The translations under genes were made by a program, and so were the position numbers. 64,000 nucleotides of DNA, from contig JASGJW010000001.1 of assembly GCA_047601145.1 (NCBI GenBank), forward strand, positions 1,488,001 through 1,552,000, written 5' to 3'. Source of the stretch: UBA7672 sp047601145. GTDB taxonomy: Bacteria; Pseudomonadota; Alphaproteobacteria; Caulobacterales; Hyphomonadaceae. The notes under the pieces were generated by a model that saw only the letters and a program-made list of their open reading frames with translations, did no database searches and was not told the DNA's origin. Each line of letters begins with the position of its first letter. The stretch's first letter is position 1. Shown here piece by piece: positions 24,151 through 33,536 of this stretch.

Positions 24151-26550
24151 TTACCGCAGATAGGCCGACGTGATCAGGTCAGACAGTGAGTTAAGTTCGC
24201 TGCGGATGGCGAGGAGCGCCGCCGCATCCAGCGCCTCCGGCGTCTTCACCGCCACATCGGCATGCAGTTTCAGGATGGCGCGAGACAGCGCTGACATCTG
24301 TCCCGCTTCCTTGGCCCCCGGGAGAAAGCCGATCTGATCCTTAAGGTCTGACAGCTGGTAATGGATCGAGCGCGGGTTGTTAGCGTCGCATCCAAGGAGG
24401 TCGATCACGGTCGATCGGCTCGTCGCCACCGCGTAAAGGCGCCGGTGCGAGAGCACGCTGTCGCCGAACTCCACCGCGAGGTCGAGCGCCCCTTCCGGCG
24501 CTGTTTCTTCTGCAAACCACGCGAGTGCCTGCGCCATTATCGCTGCGCGTTCCAGCGAGCGTCCGATCGAGAGGAAGCGCCAGCCAGCGAAACGATACAT
24601 ATTGTCATGCACGAGGCCCGAGAAGCCGGTGATCTGCCGTAGCAGCAGGCCAAGCGCCCGCGCCGTCGCATCGCCCGGCCCGATGTTCGACAGTTCGATC
24701 CGCGTGCTTGCCGCTAGCTCGTTGAGCGCCGTCCAGCCATCGATCGAGAATCTGTCACGCACCTGGCTGGCGCTTGCTGTCGCCGCACTGATCGCTTCAT
24801 GGAGGTCTCGCGGCACGCCCTTGGCCGGATCGACACCGAAAAAGCCTGGATAGGCGCCTGCATAGGCAAGGAGCGGTGTGTCGTCGCGTCCACTTTCGGC
24901 CCGCCGCACATGCCAGGTGCGGAGCATCCGGATGAGCCCCTCGGCGCGCTCGACATACCGTCCCATCCAAAAGAGGTTGTCCGCTGCCCGGCTTGGCAAT
25001 TCGCCCAGCCGTGCGCGTCGGTAGGGCGCGGTCGGCAAGGGTAGCAGCGTCTCGTTTCGTACGGGCTTGTCCGATACCACCCACACGTCAGCGACAGAGC
25101 CGCCGCGCTGCATGGCGATCGCGGTTGCATCCTGTGCGCGTCCAACACGCGCATAGCCGCCAGGCATCACGCGCCAGCCGCGCGGTGTCCTCGCCAGGAA
25201 CACGCGTAGACTCATCGGTCGCGGCGCCAGCAGGCCATCTACCAGCACGGGCGCCGTCGATAGCGTCACCGCCTCCTGGCCCACCAGCATCGAGCCTTCA
25301 GCATCGAGCAGGTCGTCTACGACGCCGCCGGGCGCGCTCTGTAGGTTCGATCCGAGCATGGTCGCATCATCCGCATCGAACAGCAGGCGGGTCGAGAGCG
25401 CGGGGCCGATCATCATGCTGTGAGCGTTATGGCGCACATGCGCGCGCTCGGCCTCTTGTCCGCACCACCAGGTCGCGATGTTTGGCAGCTTGAGGGGTTC
25501 ATCGAGCAGCGCCTGGGCAAGTCGCGGCATGAAGGCGAGCAGGGCCCGCGTCTCGAGAATGCCCGATCCCAGCGCATTGACCATTGCAAGCTGCCCGCGC
25601 CGGATCGCATCAACCATTCCCGGCGTGCCGAGACGGGAATTCTCGTTCAACTCCAGCGGATCGACGTAGCTTGCGTCCATCCTGCGCCACAGCACGCTCA
25701 CGGGAACAAGTCCCCCGATCGTGCGCACCATCACCTGACCGTTCTCGACAGCAAGGTCCTCGCCCTCCAGCAGCATGAAGCCGAGATAGCGGGCTATGTA
25801 GGCGTGCTCGAAATAGGTGTCGTTGAGGCGGCCCGGCGTCAGGATGCCGACGCGGCTTTCCGTGTCGCCGCGCAGGTCATTCATCGTGTCGCGGAAAGCT
25901 CGGAAGAAACCAGCGAGGCGGTGCACGTTGGCTTGATCGTAGAAGTCTGCGAACGCGCGTGTGGTGGCGACGCGGTTTTCCAGCGCAAAACCTGCGCCTG
26001 AGGGCGCCTGCACGCGATCGCCCAGAACCCACCATTGTCCATCTGGCCCGCGCCCGATCTCGAAAGCGATGAAGTTCAGGAATTGTCCGGACCTAGGCCG
26101 CACGCCAACAAGCGGCCGCAGCCATTCCGGCGACATCGCGATCAGTGAGGCCGGCAGATGCCCCTCCTGCACCAGCCTTTGCTCGCCATAAAGATCAGCG
26201 ACGATGCGCTCCAGTAGGTCGGCCCGCTGGATCAAGCCCTCGGAAATCGCATTCCACTCGCTCTCGTGGATCACCACGGGGATGTGGCTCAGCGGCCAGT
26301 CGCGCTCGGTCTGTTCCTCGCCATACTGGCGGAAGAACACACCCGCATCGCGCAGGTACTGGTCGCCCTGTTCGACGCGGCCCGCCAGCTCGTCGGGCTT
26401 CATGCGCGCTATGTAGTCGATCAGCGCACGCCACACCGGGCGCACCTTGCCCTGAGCATCGACAAGCTCATCCGAAACGCCGGGCAGGGGCCGGTATCCG
26501 GCCAGCAGCCGGGCGGCGATGTCCGCTTGAGGTTGGCTCTTGGCCGACAC
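24151..26550 (-). CDS. Fusion of circularly permuted ATP-grasp peptide ligase and alpha-E domain
   Basis: A 799-residue protein from a GTG start. The first part (to about residue 470) is the circularly permuted ATP-grasp type, with LAGYRPLPGVSDELVD at the N-terminus, GVRPRSGQFLNF and GILTPGRLNDTYFEHAYIA. The C-terminal 280 residues, starting near ELPSRAADNLFWMGRYVERA (about 515-534), are an alpha-E helical domain. In many bacteria these are two adjacent genes; here they are one. The ATP-grasp is predicted to form amide bonds between amino acids or peptides. It lies 8 bases after the DUF2126 gene end and 4 bases before the transglutaminase, a tight operon. The product of this widespread system has not been established. 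Confidence 0.9.
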   Translation of the reverse strand: MSAKSQPQADIAARLLAGYRPLPGVSDELVDAQGKVRPVWRALIDYIARMKPDELAGRVEQGDQYLRDAGVFFRQYGEEQTERDWPLSHIPVVIHESEWNAISEGLIQRADLLERIVADLYGEQRLVQEGHLPASLIAMSPEWLRPLVGVRPRSGQFLNFIAFEIGRGPDGQWWVLGDRVQAPSGAGFALENRVATTRAFADFYDQANVHRLAGFFRAFRDTMNDLRGDTESRVGILTPGRLNDTYFEHAYIARYLGFMLLEGEDLAVENGQVMVRTIGGLVPVSVLWRRMDASYVDPLELNENSRLGTPGMVDAIRRGQLAMVNALGSGILETRALLAFMPRLAQALLDEPLKLPNIATWWCGQEAERAHVRHNAHSMMIGPALSTRLLFDADDATMLGSNLQSAPGGVVDDLLDAEGSMLVGQEAVTLSTAPVLVDGLLAPRPMSLRVFLARTPRGWRVMPGGYARVGRAQDATAIAMQRGGSVADVWVVSDKPVRNETLLPLPTAPYRRARLGELPSRAADNLFWMGRYVERAEGLIRMLRTWHVRRAESGRDDTPLLAYAGAYPGFFGVDPAKGVPRDLHEAISAATASASQVRDRFSIDGWTALNELAASTRIELSNIGPGDATARALGLLLRQITGFSGLVHDNMYRFAGWRFLSIGRSLERAAIMAQALAWFAEETAPEGALDLAVEFGDSVLSHRRLYAVATSRSTVIDLLGCDANNPRSIHYQLSDLKDQIGFLPGAKEAGQMSALSRAILKLHADVAVKTPEALDAAALLAIRSELNSLSDLITSAYLR

Positions 26551-26558
26551 GATGGCGA

Positions 26559-27554
26559 TCAGACTCCCGGCGGGCGCCTCAGGTCGAGCGTCAGAGGAAA
26601 CTCAGGATGCGGCGACTCGGCCCCAAGTTCGTACATCCCCGGCGAATGTCCATGCCCTTCGAACCTGGCAAGGCGGCGCGCCTCCGCCTCGTTTCCATTG
26701 ACCGGGAAGGTCTCGTAATTGCGCCCGCCCGGATGCGCCACATAATAAACGCAGCCGCCGATGGCGCGATCCGTCCATGTATCGAAAATATCGAAGATCA
26801 GGGGCGCATTCACCGGCAACACCGGATGGAGGGAGGATGGCGGCTTCCAGGCCTTGAACCGCACGCCTGCCACCGCTTCGCCATTGCCGACCTGCGCCAG
26901 GGGCACGGGTCGTTTGTTGCATGCCACACGATAGCGTTCCGGATCGCCCGCCGTCAGTTTCACCTGCATCCGTTCGGCGGATGAGTCAGCATAGCGCACC
27001 GTCCCGCCGATGGCGCCGGTCTCGCCAAGCACATGCCATGGCTCCAGGGCTTGCCGCACTTCCAGTTCGACGCCCTCGACCTCGATCTCGCCACAGAACG
27101 GGAAGCGGAACTCCAGCTGCGCCTCATACCATTCCGGTCGCAGGTCGAAGCCGTGGTCCTTCAAGTCGCGCAGCACGTCGAGGAAATCCTCCCACACGAA
27201 GTGCGGCAGCATGAACCGGTCGTGCAGCGTCGTTCCCCACCGCACCAGATGCCCATTGATCGGCGACTTCCACATTCGCGCGATGATCGCCCGCACCAGC
27301 ACCTGTTGCGCGAGGCTCATCCGCGCATCCGGTGGCATCTCGAACCCGCGGAACTCAACAAGACCCAGACGTCCCGTCGGTCCATCCGGCGAGAACAGCT
27401 TGTCGATGCAGATCTCCGTGCGATGCGTGTTGCCGGAAACATCGATCAGCAGGTTACGCAGCAGCCTGTCCACCAGCCAGGGCGGCGTCTGCTGTCCCTG
27501 TCCCGGCGGTGTGATCTGCGACAGTGCGATCTCGAGCTCATACAACGAGTTCAT
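26559..27554 (-). CDS. C-terminal part of DUF2126 protein, split from the upstream frame
   Basis: A 331-residue frame opening MNSLYELEIALSQI, which in intact homologues continues directly from the QAPRIDEAR segment that ends the upstream frame. It contains GLVEFRGFEMPPDARMS, a glutamine-synthetase-like or ligase-like region, and RWGTTLHDRFMLPHF. The frames overlap by 17 bases and differ by one base. Dropping one base around 27550-27555 would restore a single protein of about 1130 residues. Either the gene has a frameshift (or sequencing error), or the second part is translated from the ATG inside the overlap by coupling. Confidence 0.85.
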   Translation of the reverse strand: MNSLYELEIALSQITPPGQGQQTPPWLVDRLLRNLLIDVSGNTHRTEICIDKLFSPDGPTGRLGLVEFRGFEMPPDARMSLAQQVLVRAIIARMWKSPINGHLVRWGTTLHDRFMLPHFVWEDFLDVLRDLKDHGFDLRPEWYEAQLEFRFPFCGEIEVEGVELEVRQALEPWHVLGETGAIGGTVRYADSSAERMQVKLTAGDPERYRVACNKRPVPLAQVGNGEAVAGVRFKAWKPPSSLHPVLPVNAPLIFDIFDTWTDRAIGGCVYYVAHPGGRNYETFPVNGNEAEARRLARFEGHGHSPGMYELGAESPHPEFPLTLDLRRPPGV

Positions 27555-29952
27555 GCCGCGCCTCGTCGATCCGAGGCGCCTGACTCGTCGGCCCGATGAA
27601 CATACCGGAGAACAGGTAGGACAGGCTCGGCCGCTTCTGCCACAGCAACAGCAGGCTTTTCAGCACGTCGGGCCGCCGCAGGAACGGCGAATCCATCGGC
27701 GTCGCCCCACCGACCACGACGTGATTTCCGCCGCCCGTCCCCGTATGCCGCCCGTCGATCATGAACTTGTCGCAGCCCAGCCGGCACTGCCGCGCCTCAT
27801 CATATAGCGTCTGCGTGATCTCCACGCACTCGCGCCAGCTCGTCGACGGATGCACGTTGACCTCGATCACTCCCGGGTCCGGCGTCACCCGCATCACATT
27901 CATCCGCGGATCATGCGGCGGCGCGTAGCCCTCGATGTGCACTGGAATATCCAACGCCTTCGCCGCAGCCTCGGCCGCCGCGACCAGTTCGAGATAATCC
28001 TCGATCCGCTCCACCGGCGGCATAAACACGCACAAACGCCCGTTGCGCACCTCTACTGACATCGCTGTGCGTACGAAGCCGTCGACCTCCAGGAAGGTCT
28101 GTGCGTTCTGTTGCTGCTGACCGCTCTCGGCCGCCGTGAAGCGCGCCCGCGCCTGCCCTGAAGAGCCAGGTACTGGCGGCGCAAAGTCCGGCAGCGGTCC
28201 ACGCTCCTCGGCAGGATCAGCCGGGATTACATGCGGATAGAGCGAAGGCGCAATCCACGGCAGCGATTCCAGCGGCAGGCGATATCCGACCGGGCTGTCC
28301 CCAGGCGCAAGGAACATGTGCCCACGCCGCAGCTTCCATTTCTCCGACTTCCATCGCCCAGGCGTTGCGACACGTCCCGGCGTCGCCTCGGACACCTTCG
28401 GTGAACCCTTGCCGACCTTCTCCCTCGCCTGCGCCTTCGCCTGCCAGCGCTGGATCGGCAGCACGTATCCGGTCGGCTCGGTCAGCCCGTGCCCGAACAC
28501 CCGCGCGATCCGCATGCGTTCCTCAGCATCCTTCAGCTTGGAGTTTTCCGGCGTTACATTCTCCGGAAGATTGCCTTCCTTCAGGATCCAGTTCGCCGGA
28601 TCCTCGTAGGCGGGGATCACCATCTCGGCGCCGACGCCGAGCTCCTCGGCCATCGCCTGCAGCAATTGCTCGGCCTGAACTTTCGTTGCTTCGCCGGCGC
28701 CATTCTCGCCGGCGACCAGCGCCGGATCATGCCAGATCGGTTTCCCGTCGCGCCGCCAGTAGAGCGAGAATGTCCACCGCGGCAGCGTTTCTCCGGGATA
28801 CCATTTCCCTTGGCCGTAATGCAGAAAGCCGCCCGGAGCGAAGCGGTCGCGCAGCCGCTGGATCAGTTTGTCCGCCAGCTTTCGCTTGGTCGGTCCGTCC
28901 GCGCCCGTGTTCCACTCGTCCGCCTCGAAATCGTCGATGGAAACAAACGTCGGCTCCCCGCCCATGGTCAGGTGCACATCGCCTTCCTTGAGCGCTTGAT
29001 CCACCTTCTCGCCAAGCGCATCCAGCGCCGCCCAGCTCTCGTCGGAGAACGGCTTGGTGATGCGCGGATGCTCCGCCACGCGCGTCACCTTCATGTCGAA
29101 CTTGAATTCGACCTGCGGATTGCCCGTCAGCCCGCCCGAGATCGGAGCGGCATTGGCATGGTGCGGCGTCGCCGAGAGTGGAATGTGGCTCTCGCCCGTC
29201 AGCAGTCCCGATGTCGGATCAAGCCCGATCCATCCTGCTCCTGGCAGATAGACCTCGCACCACGCATGCAGATCGGTGAAGTCGACGCTCGTCCCCACCG
29301 GCCCGTCGAGCGCGATCAGGTCCGGCTTCAGCTGGATCAGGTAGCCCGACACGAACCGCGCCGCGAGCCCGAGATGCCGCAACACATTGACCAGCAGCCA
29401 GCTCGAATCCCGGCACGAGCCGGATGCCTTGCCCAGCGTCTCCTCCGGCGTCTGCACGCCGGGCTCCATGCGGATCAGGTATTTCGTCTCGCGGCTCACC
29501 CGCGCATTGAGGTTCACGACGAAGTCCACCGTGCGGGTCTTCTCGCGCGACACGGTCGCCAGGAATGTCTTCAGCAGCGGTCCAAGCGGCTCCGGCTTCA
29601 GATAGATTTCGAGATCGTCCGCAATCTCCGGCGGATAATCGAACGGATAGTTCTCCGCGCTTTCCTCAACAAAGAAGTCGAACGGATTGTAGACCGTCAT
29701 GTCCGCAACGAGATCGACCTCGATCTTCAGTTCGCGTACCGGCTCGGGAAACACATACCGCGCCAGCCAGTTACCATACAGGTCCTGCTGGTGGTTCACG
29801 AAATGCTTTTCGGGGCTAACCTTGAGAGAGTGAGAGATCACCCGCGTCCGCGAATGCGGGGCAGGCCGCAACCGTATGATCTGTGGCCCCAGCACCACCG
29901 GCCGGTCGTACTTGTAGTGCGTCAGGTGATAGATGCTGGCCTTGATCGACAT
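27538..29952 (-). CDS. Transglutaminase-DUF2126 protein, N-terminal part (frame-split)
   Basis: An 804-residue frame from the ATG at 29952 (MSIKASIYHLTHYKYDRP). The N-terminal transglutaminase unit has the catalytic cysteine in GSCRDSSWLLV, the histidine in DLHAWCEVYL and the aspartate in GLDPTSG. The large DUF2126 part starts near LTMGGEPTFVSIDD. The frame stops 12 codons after the conserved TSQAPRIDEAR, where family members read straight on, so the rest lies in the next frame. It heads an operon of peptide-ligase and transglutaminase genes. The system is predicted to make and process a small peptide, but function is unproven. Confidence 0.88.
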   Translation of the reverse strand: MSIKASIYHLTHYKYDRPVVLGPQIIRLRPAPHSRTRVISHSLKVSPEKHFVNHQQDLYGNWLARYVFPEPVRELKIEVDLVADMTVYNPFDFFVEESAENYPFDYPPEIADDLEIYLKPEPLGPLLKTFLATVSREKTRTVDFVVNLNARVSRETKYLIRMEPGVQTPEETLGKASGSCRDSSWLLVNVLRHLGLAARFVSGYLIQLKPDLIALDGPVGTSVDFTDLHAWCEVYLPGAGWIGLDPTSGLLTGESHIPLSATPHHANAAPISGGLTGNPQVEFKFDMKVTRVAEHPRITKPFSDESWAALDALGEKVDQALKEGDVHLTMGGEPTFVSIDDFEADEWNTGADGPTKRKLADKLIQRLRDRFAPGGFLHYGQGKWYPGETLPRWTFSLYWRRDGKPIWHDPALVAGENGAGEATKVQAEQLLQAMAEELGVGAEMVIPAYEDPANWILKEGNLPENVTPENSKLKDAEERMRIARVFGHGLTEPTGYVLPIQRWQAKAQAREKVGKGSPKVSEATPGRVATPGRWKSEKWKLRRGHMFLAPGDSPVGYRLPLESLPWIAPSLYPHVIPADPAEERGPLPDFAPPVPGSSGQARARFTAAESGQQQQNAQTFLEVDGFVRTAMSVEVRNGRLCVFMPPVERIEDYLELVAAAEAAAKALDIPVHIEGYAPPHDPRMNVMRVTPDPGVIEVNVHPSTSWRECVEITQTLYDEARQCRLGCDKFMIDGRHTGTGGGNHVVVGGATPMDSPFLRRPDVLKSLLLLWQKRPSLSYLFSGMFIGPTSQAPRIDEARHELVV

Positions 29953-30036
29953 GAGCCGGAGCGTTCCACAAACCGGTCCCCGCCGCCATAGCAACGCAAG
30001 GTCATGGCGCCGGCTGCCCAATCTCCGGGCGCCCGT

Positions 30037-31425
30037 CTAGGCCGCCCTGCGTTTCGCTGCTTCACCATCCAGCCGTGCAGGCTTCCTGGCCTCGTCTACC
30101 GGTCCGGTGATCAGCCGTGCGCCGCGCTGGAAGGTGAGATAGCTCCAAGTCCAGTCGAGCGCGACCGAGAAGCGGTTCCTGAAGCCGATCAGGAAGTAGA
30201 TGTGCGCAAGACACCAGGTCAGCCAGCCGATGAAGCCGCGCAGCTTGATCGCTCCGAAATCCGCGATCGCCACTTTCCGGCCCACGGTCGCCAGCGCGCC
30301 ATAGTCCTTGTAGGCGAAGGCGAACCGCTTCGATCCCGGCTTCCGGCGCAGCGTCTTCAGAAGCTTGCCGACATACTCGCCCTGCTGCTTCGCGACAGGC
30401 GCGAGGCCGGGCAAGGGCTTGCCCTTCGCATCCTTCGCCAGCGCGCAATCGCCCAGCACGAAAATCTCCGGATGTCCGGCGATCGTGAGATCGTCGCTCA
30501 CGGCAACGCGTCCCGCGCGATCGCCCTCGACGCCCAGCCATTTTGCAACCGGCGAGGCCGCAACGCCCGCCGCCCAGATCACGCAGGCCGACGGCAACGC
30601 CTCTGCATCACCTGCCGCCCGCAGCATCACGCCCTGCTCATCGACGCCCACCACCTTGGTGTTCATCATCAGCTCGACGCCCAGCTTCTTCAGCTGCTTC
30701 GCCGTGTAGGCCGACAGGTCTTCAGGGAAGTTCGCCAGCACGCGCGGGCCCGCCTCGACCAGCAGGATGCGCGCAGAATGCGGATCGATCGCGCGGAAGT
30801 CGCTCGCCAGCGCGCGATGCGCCAGTTCCGCAATCGACCCCGCCATCTCGACGCCCGTAGGTCCAGCCCCGATCACCACGAAGGTCAGCAGCCGCTTGCG
30901 CGCCACCGCGTCCTCTTCCAGCTCCGCTCGCTCGAACGCCAGCAGGATGCGCTTGCGCAGCTCGGTCGCATCCTCGAGTGACTTCAGCCCTGGCGCAAAC
31001 TGCTCCCACTCGTCGCGCCCGAAATAGGAATGCCGCGCGCCCGTCGCGATCACGAGATAGTCGAAATTGATCGCGTGTTCGCCCATCATCACGCAACGCT
31101 TCGCCTTGTCGACGCCGGTCACCGTGCCGAGCAGCACTTCTGCATTCTTCTGGTCGCGCAGCACGGTGCGGATCGGCGTCGCGATCTGCCCGGGCGAGAG
31201 GCCCGCCGTCGCCACCTGGTAGAGCAGGGGCTGGAAGAGGTGATGATTGCGCCGGTCCACCAGCGTCACACGCACATCGGCATGCTTCAGCGCTTTCGCG
31301 GCCGACAGCCCGCCAAATCCCGCGCCGACGATCACCACACGCGGCCGCGTGTCGGTTTCGCCAGTCGAACGCATCTCGGGGGAACAACCACACGTGACGC
31401 TGTGCACGTGGAAGGACGTCTGCAT
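30037..31425 (-). CDS. Type II NADH dehydrogenase (NDH-2) family flavoprotein
   Basis: A 462-residue protein if started at the ATG at 31425, which has GGAG seven bases before it; an ATG at 31437 is the alternative. FAD-binding VVIVGAGFGGLSAAK lies near the N-terminus, followed by RNHHLFQPLLYQVAT, the second dinucleotide motif VVIGAGPTGVEMAG, and the FAD-ribityl segment VLGDCALA. A C-terminal amphipathic/hydrophobic region (GWLTWCLAHIYFLIGF) should tether it to the inner membrane. It transfers electrons from NADH to quinone without proton pumping. It is monocistronic and divergent from the acyl-CoA synthetase gene. Confidence 0.93.
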   Translation of the reverse strand: MQTSFHVHSVTCGCSPEMRSTGETDTRPRVVIVGAGFGGLSAAKALKHADVRVTLVDRRNHHLFQPLLYQVATAGLSPGQIATPIRTVLRDQKNAEVLLGTVTGVDKAKRCVMMGEHAINFDYLVIATGARHSYFGRDEWEQFAPGLKSLEDATELRKRILLAFERAELEEDAVARKRLLTFVVIGAGPTGVEMAGSIAELAHRALASDFRAIDPHSARILLVEAGPRVLANFPEDLSAYTAKQLKKLGVELMMNTKVVGVDEQGVMLRAAGDAEALPSACVIWAAGVAASPVAKWLGVEGDRAGRVAVSDDLTIAGHPEIFVLGDCALAKDAKGKPLPGLAPVAKQQGEYVGKLLKTLRRKPGSKRFAFAYKDYGALATVGRKVAIADFGAIKLRGFIGWLTWCLAHIYFLIGFRNRFSVALDWTWSYLTFQRGARLITGPVDEARKPARLDGEAAKRRAA

Positions 31426-31847
31426 CTGGTTCTCCATGGCGAGGCCGGCTGGAACCGTCGAGCGATAGATAGGATGTCGCACACGAAAGCGCCAGATCAC
31501 GCCAAGCACGGGCGACAACTTTCTGAGGCAAATCCGGGCATTGCCTATCAGACTAAGTGCGCTAACCAACGAATGCGCGGGAAAGCGTCGTTCAATTCCA
31601 GCCAGAAAATTGGCGGAAGCAGAGTGTCAGGTTCGACGCAGCGCCATTCAACGATCATTGGCGTCCCGGTTCATCCCTCGCGGGGGAGATCATGTTATCG
31701 CACGCTTGTGCGCGAACGTCCGTCACCCCAACATTCGGGACCTCGCGCGCCATCGATTTCATCAGAACAGCAGGCTGGCGAAGACCCCGCCGCATGTGCT
31801 GGCCTCATCGCGCCCGGATTGCTAGCTTCCGTTCCAGGGAGATAACA
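31426..31847. other. Divergent intergenic region
   Basis: These 422 bases separate the divergent NDH-2 and acyl-CoA synthetase genes. Open frames here show no recognisable protein pattern, and I see no strong operator, repeat or RNA structure. Confidence 0.4.
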
Positions 31848-33536
31848 ATGAGCCAGCCCAGCCTCGTTCGCGGCGCCACCGAGCCCGCCCTGCTCGAACA
31901 CACGATCGGCGGAGCGCTGCTCCGCGCTGCGAGAAAATGGCCCAAGCAGGAGGCGCTTGTCTCCGTCCACCAGGACATCCGCTGGACCTGGGAACAGTTC
32001 GCCTTCCACGTCGACCGCATCGCCGCCGGCTTTCTTGCCCTCGGCCTGAAGCCTGGCGACCGCGTCGGCGTCTGGGCGCCCAACTGCGCGGAGTGGACGC
32101 TCGTCCAGTTCGCCACCGCCAGGGTCGGCATGATCCAGGTCAACATCAACCCGGCCTACCGTCTCTCCGAAGTTGAATACACGCTCAACAAGGTCGGCGT
32201 GAAAGCGCTGGTCTGCGCGGAAAAATTCAAGACCTCCGACTATGTCGGCATGATCAATGAACTCGCGCCCGAGATCGCGACCTCGAAACCCCGCGAGCTG
32301 AAATCGAAACGCCTGCCCGACCTCCGCATCGTCGCCCAGATCGGCGGCGCGCCCGGCCCCGGCTGGCTCGCCTTCACGGACATTGCCGAACAAGCCACCG
32401 GCAAGCAGGCGCTCGAGATCGAAGAGATCAACCAGACGCTCGATCGCAACCAGCCGATCAACATCCAGTTCACCTCGGGCACCACAGGCCTGCCCAAGGG
32501 CGCGACCCTCTCCCACCGCAACATTCTCAACAACGCCTACTTCGTCGGTCTCGGCATGGGCCTCAGCGAAGGCGATCGGCTGCTGATTCCGGTGCCGCTT
32601 TATCACTGCTTCGGCATGGTGATGGGCAATCTCGCCTGCACCGTTCATGGCGGCACGATGGTCTACGCCTCCGAGGGCTACGAACCGCTCGCCGTCCTGA
32701 AGACCGTGCAGACCGAGAAGTGCACGGCGCTTCACGGCGTCCCCACCATGTTCATCGCCGAACTCGAACATCCCGATTTTGACAAGTTCGATCTCCGCTC
32801 GCTCCGCACCGGCCTCATGGCAGGCTCGCCTTGCCCGATCGAGGTCATGCGCAAGGTCAATGACCGCATGCACATGCGCGAAGTCGGCATCGCCTATGGC
32901 ATGACCGAAACCTCGCCCGTCTCCTTCCAGACGGCAAAGGACGATCCGCTCGACCGCCGCGTCTCCACGGTCGGGCGCATCCAGCCGCATCTCGAAGTGA
33001 AGGTCATCGGAGCCGACGGAAACGTCGTACCCCGTGGCGAACCCGGCGAGCTCTGCACGCGCGGCTATTCCGTGATGATCGGCTACTGGAACGATCCGGA
33101 AAAAACAGCCGAGGCCGTCGACGACGAAGGCTGGATGCACACGGGCGATCTCGCAACCATCGATGATGAGGGATATTGCAACATCGTCGGCCGCATCAAG
33201 GACATGATCATCCGCGGCGGCGAGAACGTCTATCCGCGCGAGATCGAGGAATATCTCTTTCGTCACCCCAAGATCGAGGATGTGCAGGTGATCGGCGTGC
33301 CTGATCAGAAATACGGCGAGGAGATCTGCGCGTGGGTTAAGCTGCGCGGCGGCGAGACATCATCGCTCGAAGAGATCGCCGGGTTCTGCAAGGGCCAGAT
33401 CGCCCATTACAAGATCCCGCGCTACGTCAAGTTCGTCGACAGCTTCCCGATGACGGTGACGGGCAAGATCCAGAAATTCGAGATGCGGAAAGCCACGATC
33501 GCCGAACTCGGCCTTGCCGAACTGAAGACCGCCTAG
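31848..33536 (+). CDS. AMP-binding fatty-acyl-CoA synthetase
   Basis: A 562-residue protein from the ATG at 31848, preceded by AGGGAGA; a longer in-frame start is unsupported. The AMP-binding P-loop is FTSGTTGLPKGATLSHRN, with GMTETSPVS, the hinge region GRIKDMIIRGGENVYP and the catalytic lysine in TGKIQKFEMRK. The pattern is that of medium/long-chain acyl-CoA ligases (ACSF2-like). It forms acyl-AMP and then acyl-CoA in the cytoplasm. Its end overlaps the convergent peroxidase gene by 4 bases. It could activate acids for beta-oxidation, including those from the island, but it is 10 kb away and has no island operator. Confidence 0.93.
   Translation: MSQPSLVRGATEPALLEHTIGGALLRAARKWPKQEALVSVHQDIRWTWEQFAFHVDRIAAGFLALGLKPGDRVGVWAPNCAEWTLVQFATARVGMIQVNINPAYRLSEVEYTLNKVGVKALVCAEKFKTSDYVGMINELAPEIATSKPRELKSKRLPDLRIVAQIGGAPGPGWLAFTDIAEQATGKQALEIEEINQTLDRNQPINIQFTSGTTGLPKGATLSHRNILNNAYFVGLGMGLSEGDRLLIPVPLYHCFGMVMGNLACTVHGGTMVYASEGYEPLAVLKTVQTEKCTALHGVPTMFIAELEHPDFDKFDLRSLRTGLMAGSPCPIEVMRKVNDRMHMREVGIAYGMTETSPVSFQTAKDDPLDRRVSTVGRIQPHLEVKVIGADGNVVPRGEPGELCTRGYSVMIGYWNDPEKTAEAVDDEGWMHTGDLATIDDEGYCNIVGRIKDMIIRGGENVYPREIEEYLFRHPKIEDVQVIGVPDQKYGEEICAWVKLRGGETSSLEEIAGFCKGQIAHYKIPRYVKFVDSFPMTVTGKIQKFEMRKATIAELGLAELKTA

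Noticed and set aside
28489..29991. 500-codon open frame on the plus strand
   Set aside because: It lies opposite the DUF2126 gene and is rich in Arg/His with no recognisable domain.
31695..33266. 523-codon open frame on the minus strand
   Set aside because: It is a shadow of the acyl-CoA synthetase; no motif or ribosome-binding site.
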